Positions 10,901-22,900 of a stretch of DNA of 60,000 nt are shown one piece after another. The stretch covers positions 11,478,027-11,538,026 of the forward strand of contig NC_087068.1 of the NCBI RefSeq assembly GCF_963678635.1. The letters are read 5' to 3'. Numbering within the stretch: position 1 is the first letter of the stretch; every line of letters starts with the position of its first letter. A program made the translations under genes and the position numbers. This DNA comes from Symsagittifera roscoffensis (taxonomy: Eukaryota > Xenacoelomorpha > Acoela > Convolutidae). A model generated the notes under the pieces. It worked only from the letters and a program-made list of their open reading frames with translations. It was not told the origin of the DNA and made no database searches.

Positions 10901-13900
10901 GCGTATAATCACTTCGAGGAGGTTCTTAAAAACCTTTTTCCGTTCGTCTTCTTTAAATGATGAAATCTGCTGTTTAAACAGCGGAATTGTGTCGCGGCCC
11001 CTCATTCCAATTTGCGCTTTGAAGGGTGATTTTTTGTGGATTCTATAACTTCCATCTCTGAGGATTGAGCATAAACTAAGGTTTATCGATTTTGTGTTTT
11101 CGTCCAATAGCATCACCTAATTTTCTTTTTAATTATTTGAATGGTTCTTTCCACCAAACTGCAACCCTTATGGTCTCCCAATCAGCAAATTTTTTGTTCA
11201 ATATTCCTTTCCGCTCAAAATCGATTCATAGCATTTCTTTCAAATCCCGATAATTTTTTCGTGTCTATTCGATTCCGGTATTCCGTGTATATCGATGTAC
11301 GATCGCAAGATTTTTTTTCGTTGATTTTCCACCTGTTTTTTAGTCACTTTTACTGAAGGGTACTTTGAAAATCAATCTATCGCGCTCAGGAGATGAAGAT
11401 TTTTTCCTGTATGATTTTCTATGGGCTCTGCGTAGTCTAGCTCCAATTCTTGACCTAGTTTTGGTTATGGTTTTGACGAGTTTTGTTAAAACATTTTTAA
11501 CGTTCTTACCGTATCGTGTCAACTATGGGACTTTTCTGCCACGTTGACTATGTCTTTGTTCATATGCGGCCACCACAGGTAATTCCACAGGCTCAGCATG
11601 GCTTCTTGTCCCGGGTGCCCTCTGTGAAAACGTTTCCTTACTGCTGGTCTCAATGCGACAGGCACTGCTATTCTGTTGTCCACCAGAATACAGTCGTCCG
11701 TTAACAGCGAGTTCATGTATGGTCCCATCATCTCGAAGGCTTGTTTCTCTTCTCGTCTATTTACTCGCCTCATTCTGTCTAGCCAGAAATCCTCCGATGT
11801 GAGTTCTGCGAGCAGACGTTTATCGAATAATCGTGATAGCTGTGACAATCCCTGTTCTTCTAGCTGCTCCTGAATTTTGTGCGCATCTTTTCTTGAAAGG
11901 TTATTCACCCGTTGATTTTGATCCACTAGCTGCACTTCGTGTTCCCCCTCCTCACTCAATGTCAATTCTACTTCGTAGATTGGTTCTTTAAGTTCTTCGA
12001 TGGGTTCCTCCGATCTGTTTTGGTCCCTTTTGTTCCTCTTCCGCTACTAAATTCCGTCGGTTTTCTCCAATTTCTTCTCCCATTATTTGCCAGAATGAAA
12101 GCAATTGGTGTTCCGGTATGTATTCCTTGGTTGGGACTAACCATTTTATTCTGGAACGAGACGTTGAGCTGACTTCGTTTCTGTCTGAAAATTAATAGTG
12201 TCTTCTACTCCCTTTGACTACTTTACTTGACAGTTGAAATGTTTCTGTTACTTCTCCATCTCCTGATGCTCAGTTCTGCTATCTTCACTCTCCTCATCTC
12301 TCGTTGCTCTTCCAAGTTCCTCCGTCCATAACGTTCGTTTTTATTTCTTTTTTTTTGAATTTTCTGTCAACTGCTCTGTCCGATCGATTCTTCTACACTA
12401 ATTTTGAGCAAGGTTTATACGGTCGTATTTATAACGTTTTTAGGGTTCTGGACCAAAGTAGCTTTCGCTCCAGTTGAGCCTTGTCCATTTGAACGTGTTT
12501 TGGTTGCTATAGAAACCGAGAGACGACGTGTTTTGTAATTCGGGCGGGTTACAACATCTAGAGTATTCTAGAACGCTTTCGTTCCGGTTGAGTGAACTTT
12601 TCTCATTGAGCCTACTGCTTTTACAGTCGAGTACTGATCGGAACGATTCTATGGCTGTGACTACTAAATTCTCATTTAATTCTGATTCAAGCCATGGGTC
12701 TCCATTCGGCTCTCTGGACAAATAGTCAACTATCCTCATATCCTTTCCAGGGATTTGAGCTACCTTAAACTGATATGGTAAAAGCCGATCATTCCACCGG
12801 GTCAGTCTTGATTGGGATGTTTTATCTAAATTATTACTATCCAGGGCCAATATGAGCGCCTTATGTTCTGTGGCTACGATGAAGTTTGTCTCTAAAAAGT
12901 AGTGTTTAAATCTATCTACTGCCCAAATTACAACAAGTAACTCTAAGTAATTGGTAAAATTTTTTCATTTTTTTGGCGTTTGGGTGCCATGAAGCAAATG
13001 AATTTGGTAACCAATTTTCTTCATCTTTTTTTTTTGCTGCTCTAATTTAGCCGCCAACCAATATGACTCGCGTCGGATTTGATTCTAGTTTCTCGCTTCG
13101 AGTCATAGTAATTCAAACTTGAAATGTTTGCAACCAAAATTTTGATCTTTTCAAATATTTTTTCTATGCTCCTCTGATCATTCGAGTTTTGTCACCGGTT
13201 TTTCGACATTCTTCAGTTTCTTTTATTAGTTTTGTTTCATTAACGATGGTCTTCATTTTTGTGTCTTGTTAGCTGCATTAAGAAGGAGTTTTGCTAAGGG
13301 ATTTATGCTGCTTAAAAAAGTTGGTGGATTAAGCTTTAAAATTGCCTCGGATTTCGATATTTGGGGAATGTACTCGCTTTCAGACAAGTGATGCTTCAAC
13401 CAAACTCCCTCTTTTTTGAAAAACTTGCACTTCGTCATCTTTAATTCAAAGTTTTCCTGATCTAGGTTTTTTCATTACCTTTTCGATAATTTCTCATGTT
13501 CTACTTCTTTATCTTCAGCTACTACTAGGATGTCATCCAGGAATCAAAAACTGTTTTATGCCTTGTTTTGGATTCGGTCCATAGCGTTTTCGAATTCTGT
13601 CGGCTTCTATCCGTTGCATTTCCAATAATAATGTTGAAGTTCTATTGTTTCTCCAGCTAGTTACAGTTGATTATTTGCGTACTTCATGTTCAAGGCCAAA
13701 AAGTACACTCCTTCCTCCTGTTGTTTTGTAACAATCTGGCTCACACCATCAAGTATATCGTAAATATTAGGCATTTCATATTTGTTTTTAAACAATTGCA
13801 TATTTGTCGGTTTAGCGTCCAATCCCAATATTTTTGAGTCATCGTTTTCCGCCGTAACTACAGTTGTGGCGATGAAGCAGTTACTTGTGACACTCGTCTA

Positions 13901-16900
13901 GCAGTCATTTGATAAATTATATGATTTTTTTGACCTGCCTTGTCAGACAAACAACTAGTTAAATATATTGAAGAATTTTGTTATTCAACCATCAAACTAC
14001 TCACTCACACACTAGCACGTCTAACCTGGCACGTCAAACCTGGACAATTTGCTGGGTGTTGATTTCTGAATTCTAGAGATTTCAAGTCGTCCTTGTACTT
14101 GAAACCCCGAAATGCATCGTGTTTTCCTTTCGGTTATCAGTAAGTTGACCCCTTTCCCTTCCTAGCCAGGCGGTTTTATGTGTGTCTTCAGCGCTCTCAA
14201 GGTGAAGATGGGGGTGTTATTTTTAATCCACAAATTGTGCTGACAGTTAAATTTCTACTGGATAAAAACTTTCGTCTACTGGATATATCCAGTGTTTGTT
14301 TTGCCGTCGCACATTTTAGAAATGGTATTGGGCTGCCTGTATTCACTGTTATATGAATAATTCGTTGATCGATCCTAAACAATGCTTTCAATGACTTCAT
14401 CTTGTTTAGATTTGGGTCCTTCGTGATGTCTATTTTTTCACTGCGATTCCAAGTTTTTTTTAATCCGTGTGTGAATTTTTTGGTTTTTGATACGTCTCTG
14501 AATTTAGTTTACAATCTCTTTGATTTCCAGCCATTCATCATGTTTTTACATAATTTGAAAATTATTGCAGTCATCATAATCCTCTATGAAATTAAATTCT
14601 GTTTCTGAGATCTCTGAAGATTCCTCGGTCGCTTCATTGACTTGTTATGAACGTTGCATTTTCGCAAAATGGTTTGCTTTTCCACAAGTTCTACATAATT
14701 TTTGCATTGCTGTAAAGTTTTTCAAGTGTCTTTCCACAAAAAGTCTGCCACATCTAATAAATGGTTTCTTTTCTCCACTGTATTTCGCTCTATCTCGCGT
14801 TCCGGTTGTTACTTTTTTTGTTTGGATCTTTCTTTTTGAATCCTCGGTTGACAAAATTATTGGTTCTTGTTTTATATTGGAGCTTGGGTTCATAGACGAT
14901 GAAGCTGCTCCTGCAATTAATGAATTGTTTTAAAGAAACGCCGAAGTCGTTTGAACATTATTGCCTTTTCAGGCACCTCCTACGTTGTTAATGTCTCCAG
15001 CGTCAGTGTGTCCTGTAGTTTTTCATTTTCACTCTTGAACTGAAAACATCTCTTACAAGCTCATCCTCCAACGTTTCTATTTCTGACCTGGCTGCTCGTG
15101 CAGTCAATACTGCTCGGAACGCTTCAAAGTCTCCCCTTGTTGTTGAGTTCTATTGAATAAATTATATCTCTCATACACTTCCCTCTTTACTTTTTGGATT
15201 GCAATTTTCGCCATTTCAATGACATCTCTGAATGTTAACTTCGATTTTTCCACATGCGGTTATTTTGCATGACTTTCTTTTTCCCTCTGTTCGCAATGCT
15301 AAGAACAGGCGGGAAACTAGTCGTTTTTGGAAGATTTTGTTGCCATTTTTTGAGCCTCTGGCTTGCTTTTCTTTGTTTTCCTGAACAATTTTTTGTAACG
15401 CTAGTCTATTCCTGCATTCTCTTGCTGCTTTTGTAGGCGGATCTTTTCCGTTTATTGGTGATTCTGGTCTTGGTGCAGGCTCCTCTACCACATCGTTTGG
15501 TTCTTTCAGTAGTAATTCCGGGCTGACATTTCTTTAACTGTTACTGCCATCAAAAAATGTTTTAGCCAAATTTTTAATTATCAAGGAGGGTTCAAGTTTG
15601 CAGTCATCCAAAAGACTGGTATTGCCATATCTGATCGATTATCTTGGGTAAGGAAACCTGGGGCATGTGATACTCTATGGAACTCTGAGATTTGTAGAAT
15701 AACAAGTTTACTAAATGTTTAATTCAAATAGTACTCAGAGCGTGTATTTGTTCTCTACGAGATTTAGCTGCATAGTGAGCTCTGCCAACTACGGTTGGCA
15801 GTAAGGTTAGATCCAGCTTGACTTCGAACTGATAATATAAAACATTAATACTTAAATAACATTAGCATAGCATCAAGGTTACTGCCTGGGCAGTACCCCA
15901 CTGGGCTATAATATGTTTTTGGACATAAGTATCCTTTGGACCAACGTTGGTTTTTGTTTTGTGGACACATGACCACTATCACGTCACGTGGTTTGTTTTC
16001 CTCGTAATAAAGATTCCAATTCTGGCCAGGCTGCACGAGATGAGTAGGAGAATCGAGACCTTAAACGAAGAAAATTTTTTAAATTTTTTTCTTAAGTTAA
16101 CCGTGGCAGTGAGACTTAGTCATAAAAATTGTAAACCTAAATCCAATTTAAGTTTCTTGAATTAAGTTTTTTTTTCGTTAAATTTCTTCAAATGGGAACT
16201 TACAGTGAGAGGAATCATTGTTTCCGGATAATCTGAAATAAATAAATATACTTTTTTTCTGGTTTATTGAGTAAAAACTCGAGGATTCACTGCTGTATGG
16301 CCCAAAATCAGATGTTTTTCAGTTTGAAAATTGATCTTGATTTCAACAGGTTTGATTTGAAACATATGGAAAAAATCTAAAGCAGAATTTCAAAGATATT
16401 AATGAGCTCGTTCAACACGTTGGTAATTTTGGGCCACAATTAGTTGTAACACGAAAACACCCAAAAATTCAAAATGATTTCTACTTCTAATTTTCAATTT
16501 AGAGTTCCGACTTTCGAAGAAAGTGCTGGAATGTTTGTAATCGGGTGGTTTTTTCCAGACAAATTTCAATTTTTCAACTAGCAATTTTTGACAATTTTTT
16601 TAAAAATTTTTGAAGTATCTCGTTACCTTTGTAGCTCTCTTTGAAATTGTTAAAATCCGTTCGACACAACATCAAATGCCATTGTTCCTTCCATTGTCAC
16701 TTTCAGTGAGTGTTAACCTTTGGAAATATTTTGTCTTACCCCAGAGCTGCTTTGGCCTGGGAGTATGAGTCGAATACTCCGATGGCCACAGCTGATGTCT
16801 GTTCCTGATCTGCTACGGAGACTTTGAGATTGAAGAAGTAGAAGCCTTCAGTGCTGTTCATATCGTGGTCAATACTAGAAAGAAAGGCAAATTTAAAATC

Positions 16901-19900
16901 CTAAATGATAAATTACCGGGGGGGGGGGGGTACGTTTCATTAGAGAAGGATCGACTGATAGTTACAGTTCCCGATCAAAACATGAATGAATCTTCGCGAG
17001 AGTTCGCAGCCAAAATGAGCACTAAGATTCCATGGATAACAATCGATTACAATCCTTTTTTTTCAAAAAAGTTGCCAATATAATCGATTATAGTCACAAT
17101 TTGGAACAAGACAATCGATTTTATTTATTTAAAAAGTCTAATACCCGATTAAATGCCCTTGCTTATCGCAAGGGTAATAATCCAAGACTTTAAAAAAAGT
17201 AACTCATTTACAATTCGCTTGAATTCTATTATAATGGATGATATTGGATTATAAATTTTGCTAATCTTTTAGCTAACGGACTATGAACCTTTTCCAGCTT
17301 TTCGGCAAAATTCGAAGCTTTTTCTGCCTTCATCACAGCCTACTAAAGTTATAAACCGACTCAAATTTAGTTAGTTTTCGATAAAAACGAGAAAACGATA
17401 TCACTCACACCCTCATCTAATTCATAACGACTAAATAGAACACCCCCATACTTAACTCATCCCCCATGTATACCCGTTCACCCTCCTCCTCACCTTTCCC
17501 CCCAATTTCAACACTTACTGCCATACTTACCCCACGCTTGCCACACTTCCTTAAGTGTGTGTAAGCGGGAGGGGGATGGGAGGAACGTCAATGTGGGGAA
17601 GGTGAAAAATGGGGGGGGTCAGTGAAGGGGCGATGGAAATATTTAAAGGGTAAGTGGGGGTAGAGATACCCCAAATAGAACACTGGGAAAAAAGACAAGA
17701 AGAAAACAATACAAAAAATTTATTTTTTTACACGCCAAAAGACTGCAAGTTAACGCTTGCAACGTTCCAATTTTAATTAGATCCCTTTTAAGAAAATTTA
17801 GGCTCTTCTTTTATAAAAAGATTATAATTCAAATTTCCTAGAATCCATTGATTTATAATCGAATAAAATGGATTACATTGATTTTTAATTTTTCAATTTA
17901 TAGTTGATATTTAAGCCTGGGGCGGATCCAGGATTTTCGCGAGAGGGGGGCGGATTTTCAAACAAAAAATCGAAATTTTGTCGACCTTTGTTTTAGGTCG
18001 ACCAAATTGGTTTTCTGAGCTATCGAAAGCAGGGGGTCGAATCCCTGAGGGAGAAGGGAGCGTCTGCCCTCCCCGCCCCCTCCCCCCCCCCCCCTAAATC
18101 CGTCCCTGCTTTAAGCCACTATATTCGATTATCTCAGTGTTTTATGGAGACGGACAATAAAAAACAATCATGATCGATTGTGGGTGGCTTAAACTATCCG
18201 AAAAAAAACGAAAAAAAAATAAATTTTATGGCGCGTTTTTATCGAACTGGGTCGGTTTGAGACGAAAAGTTATTGCACTAAATATTCCAAAGAAAGTTAG
18301 CAAAACTAAAACGATAGAATTATTTTTGCGATGATCAGCTTCTTTTTCAGTCTTTATGAAGATCAGCTTCTTTTTCAGTCTTTATGAAGATCTTTTTTAG
18401 GAATGAAAAATTACGCCAAAACTACTACTTCAATTTCTGGTTTAAAAAAATACCATGGTGAGGATCTCATGCAGCCCAAAAAATTTCAAAAATGGCGTTT
18501 AATCTACAGACATTGGCGTAAGCATTAAATCTGTGTTTTTTTTTAAATGATGTTTTGTGTCGTAGAAATGACATTTGTTGTCTAACTAACAAAACAAATT
18601 TATTTATACAAAATTGAGAAAATTATAACCTTGCTAAATTTTTTGGGGTCCGTGAGGGTTTATTGTTGTGCAATTTTGTCAGCAATTAAACAAATAGTTT
18701 TGACTGAAATTTATTTGTTTGACCTTCATAGCCAAAAATTTGTTGTATCGTTGTACCTAACGATCGACTCGGGCCTTTTTTTGGTAATCAATTTGTGCAA
18801 ATTTAATTTACAAAATTAGGCAAAACTTGTCTTCATGCTCTTTGGTCTAAAACTAATCCAGTTCAAGAAAATGCAGGCACTGGACGTCCAAGGCTCAAAA
18901 TTGATTAAATTTGAGTTTTTTTGTACCTAACTTTAAAATAGAACACAATCGATTATAATCAGGGGTGGATTTAGGGGGGCGCGGGGGGGGGACGCTTCCC
19001 CCCTCAGGGATTCGACACCTTGCCGACTCAAAGGGTCCCCCTTTGTACTTTTTTGAGATATCAATATTTGGTGACGGACCCTAAAAATTTTCTAAAGGCG
19101 CCTTCGGCCCAAATATTTACTTACTTAGGGGGGAGCGCGCTTCAAAAAAATTTGGCTACACAATTCGTAGATTACGACAAACAAGCGATCTGTGTTTTGG
19201 GTACGTTAAAGTCAAATCTACGATCTGCGGGTTGGAAAGTAAAAGGTGCCACGTTCTTAGTGACGCAACGCAAGACTAGATGCATAATGAGCTTGGATCT
19301 ACAAGGACAGGTGGGGATCTCGACCACACAGAAACCAGCCCCAAAAGAACTGTCACGGTTTGACGTGCTCATGTGCGAGCAGTCGGAAGGTTGGAAAAAC
19401 AAATTCTTAACTAAATTTAACGATTTGTTTGTAAAACAGGGGATCTCAAAAAACCACAAAGGGAGCTCAAAATTCATATATCTCTTGTGCCCGATTCAGG
19501 AAAAAGGGAGAAGAATACCAATTCAAATACAAAACGAGTTCAATTCAAAAAAATTGAAAAATTACTGACAGAGGGTCACATAACTAAATTAGATAAATCC
19601 ACAAGTGATTGTTTCAGAGCTCCAATTGTAATAACATTAAAAAAAAGATGATTCGGTAAAATTGGCACTTAATGCAAAACCAATAAACAGACAACTTTTC
19701 AAAACAAGTATTAAATGCCTAATGTGGACGAGCTTATTGATGGGGTAAATCAGATAGTCACGGATAAGAAAGAGGGTACACTCTACTTCACAGTGCTAGA
19801 CCTAAAACATGCGTATAGTCAGTCAAAACTGGCTGTAGACACAGCGAGACAGTGTAACTTCAATATCGTCGGGGAAACGCTACAGGAACATATCGTTTCC

Positions 19901-22900
19901 TCATATAGTTTTATAGTCTGGCTAACACACGGGCTGCGTTTCAAGAAACCATGGACAGAACGATCAACCATGCAAAAACACATTTTGTTTCCTAGACGAT
20001 ATCCTCATTGTGTTAAAAGCAATTGAAAAAGAACACAAAGAGTTAGTAGAGAAGGTACTAAAAACTTGAATGACGAAAATCTAGCGTTGAATTTATCAAA
20101 ATTTGAGTGACTAGGCCATCACTTTTCGGAATCGGGGGTCAAACCGAAATTCACAAAAACAGAAGCCATTCAAAATTCTAATTCACCTAAATCACTAGAG
20201 CAATTAAGATTTTTTCTGGGTAGTATAAACCACCCTGCAAAATTCATCCCAAACGCAGCAAGCTAAACATATAAACTCCTTCCACTCCTTAAGGAGGAAA
20301 ACCAAAAGAAAAAAGTAAAGAACATGAAACTACCAGTAAAAAAATTCGAGTGGGGGATGAAAACACAGTAGTGTTTAACACGATAAAAAGCGCACTAGCT
20401 AACATTTGCAAAGTACATTAATATGATGCAAATCGGGATACAAAGGTTAAATGCAATGCAAGCCACAACGGCTTGGGGGCCACACTCGAACAACAAACTG
20501 ACGACGGGTTGTGGGCTCCAATTTTGTTTGCATCAAGGTACCTAAATGTACAAGAACAAAAAATATCAACAATCGAGCTAGAGTTACTTGAGGTTGTTTG
20601 AGCAGTTGACAGATACAAACACTAACTACTGGGGAAAAAATTTACCATTGAAACGGACAATAAAGCTTTAACCTCAGCCCTGGATGGTAACAAATCAAAC
20701 AAAACGTATTAATCACGGTTGACCCGGTGGGTCAATTGGTTATTGCCCTGCCAATTTAAGATAGTTCACATTCCAGGGAAGGACATGGGGATTGTCGATT
20801 AATTATCGCTTGATCCGTTAAATGCTCCCTGGCCCAAATCCGATTTAGACAAAAAGTTTGTGGTAGCAACAATTAATTCCTTCCACAAAACTTTAGACTG
20901 CATGAACAGTAAGCTAGAACACACCTGTTTGCTCTACCGGAACGAAAAAATTCTAGAATATTTTAGAAGGAATGTGGCGAATAAGCCATCGACTCGTGGT
21001 TGTTATGGCAACTAAAGCGGTCAAAAACGAGCAAAGCCCGACCGGAACGAAATAAACGAGCAAAGCCCGACCGGAACAACTGGTGATCGGATACACCACA
21101 TGAATGGAGAAGCTAGGACAGGGGAGAGAGCATTAAAGATCCGCGGTGGAACTGTTCAATGAACAACACGAACGAACTATCAGAAGAGGAATTCACGGAA
21201 ACACTACAACGAACAAGAAAGATAATTGGAGGGAGACGGAAGAATAAAGACAGCTCAGATAGTGAAACAAGACACCAGTCCCGAGTAAAGTGGCAACTGT
21301 CAGAGGACCAACAAAAAGAGGCTGACACAAACCTCCTATCATTCTGGCAATTGATTGGGGGGGGGGGGGGGAAATCCAGCACATCATCAAGCAGTACTCG
21401 AGAACTGGAAGCGGCGAAGGAGGAGAGCATACCATGCCAATAAGCACGTCACCGGCACAACAAGTAGAAAGGAAAGTGTGTGATGTGCAGGTGATTAAAT
21501 TGCTTCTTACGACCACGGATGAGACGGACGAGGAAAGATAAATTCGTACTATCGAGCCACCGAGAAGACAAGCACGCAGACGAAATGAACAGAAGCTACA
21601 AAGGCAATCCACGGAAGACACATTGGATAATATTTCAAACTTTTTCGACAAGAGCCTCTTAGCAGAGTTGACAACAGAGGACACCTGGATGGACCGGCTC
21701 AGACGATTAATGGAACGAGGTGACAAACAAGGATTCCAGCTAATGGGACGATATACTAATCCCTTGTGGTTGCAGATGGCGGTGCAAGACGACTGCATTC
21801 TGGTGGATAACAGACTGGAAATCCCAGTACAATTTTGTCAGGCAGTGCTCAAAAGAATCCATCGAGGACACCCTGGGCAAGAAACCATGCTTGGAGTCTC
21901 ACAATACCTGTGGTGGCCGCATACGCACAAAGACATAGTGAACCTCGCGGAAGAGTGAGGTAGTTGAACCAGATATGACAAACAACACCTGGAACGATTG
22001 GCGTCACAGCTCAAACAGAGGATCGATCAAACCAGAGAGAACTTTAAGATCGTAATAAAGGGAGAGCTCAGAGGGAATACCAGCCCGCTGTACAAGCAGC
22101 AACTACACACATATCAAAACCGCCAGCGAGCAAAAGCACTAAAAGAGCTGTTGGAGGCGAACGATCGGTGGAATGAGGAGCTTAGAGATGCAGCGAAAAA
22201 CGACATCAGAAAACTAGTGGACACAATTGGACAGTCAAACCTTGAGCGCCTGAAATAAATGATTTATTCATGGGAGAAGGGATTAATCGAAGATAAAGAA
22301 GATGAACCTTCACATTCTCCGAAAAAACGATTCTGCGAAAAGATGACTTAAGGAAGAGCGGGCAAGCAATCATGAAGTCAGTAAAAGGAAAAATAACGGC
22401 GGAAGCGGGATCGACAGTAAGGACTTCGGCAGGATCGATATTCCGGAAATCAGACATTGGACAGGCGAAAACCAATCTACAGCAGGACCAGACTCAGGGA
22501 GCTGGAAAAAGCCCGTCAGCAGAGCCATGCAAGAAACTGCAGAAGATCAGTTCTCCCGAAATTGGGAGGAAACCGATTTTGATGAAGAACTGCGACGGCA
22601 GGTGGAGCTGGCGTACTTTGTAAACCCGGTAGACTGGTTTCAACAAAGCCAAACCATAGTAACTTTAAAGACACCGAATCAGGGAGAGGCTTAAGCCTCG
22701 CCATTAAGAGAGCCAAACCAAACAAAGGGGAATCGAGTTCGTCAAGTGGACCGAACACACAAGAAGAGGTCGCATTAAAGAAAACGGAGAAAAAATCAAA
22801 GATCAAAAAACAAGACGAGAAGGAAAAACCAGAAGCGACCACTAAACAAACTGCTATGGCAGCTGCCACGGACAGCAAAGCACAATAAAGTTCAATGCCA

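Larger units (their letters stand above)
9186..15905 (-). mobile_element. Element A: complete but dead Ty3/gypsy LTR retrotransposon
   Basis: The element is bounded by two LTRs and a perfect 5-bp target duplication CTGGG (9,186-9,190 and 15,901-15,905). Coding remnants run on the minus strand in the order gag, protease, reverse transcriptase, RNase H, integrase, accessory ORF, which is the Ty3/gypsy order. No ORF exceeds about 150 codons, because stops and frameshifts are scattered throughout. A purine tract (CCAGGGGAG) lies just upstream of the 3' LTR. The sequence after the 5' LTR starts TGCCCCAGG rather than the usual TGG of a tRNA primer site. The element lies in gene 1 intron 3, in the same orientation as the gene. 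Confidence 0.9.

Noticed and set aside
10359-11548. Plus-strand ORFs rich in Phe and Ser
   Set aside because: They are the reverse complement of the Lys/Arg-rich accessory and integrase regions of element A.
21193-21798. Longest uninterrupted ORF in the window (201 codons, minus strand)
   Set aside because: It is the reverse of element B coding sequence; the plus strand carries recognisable integrase motifs.
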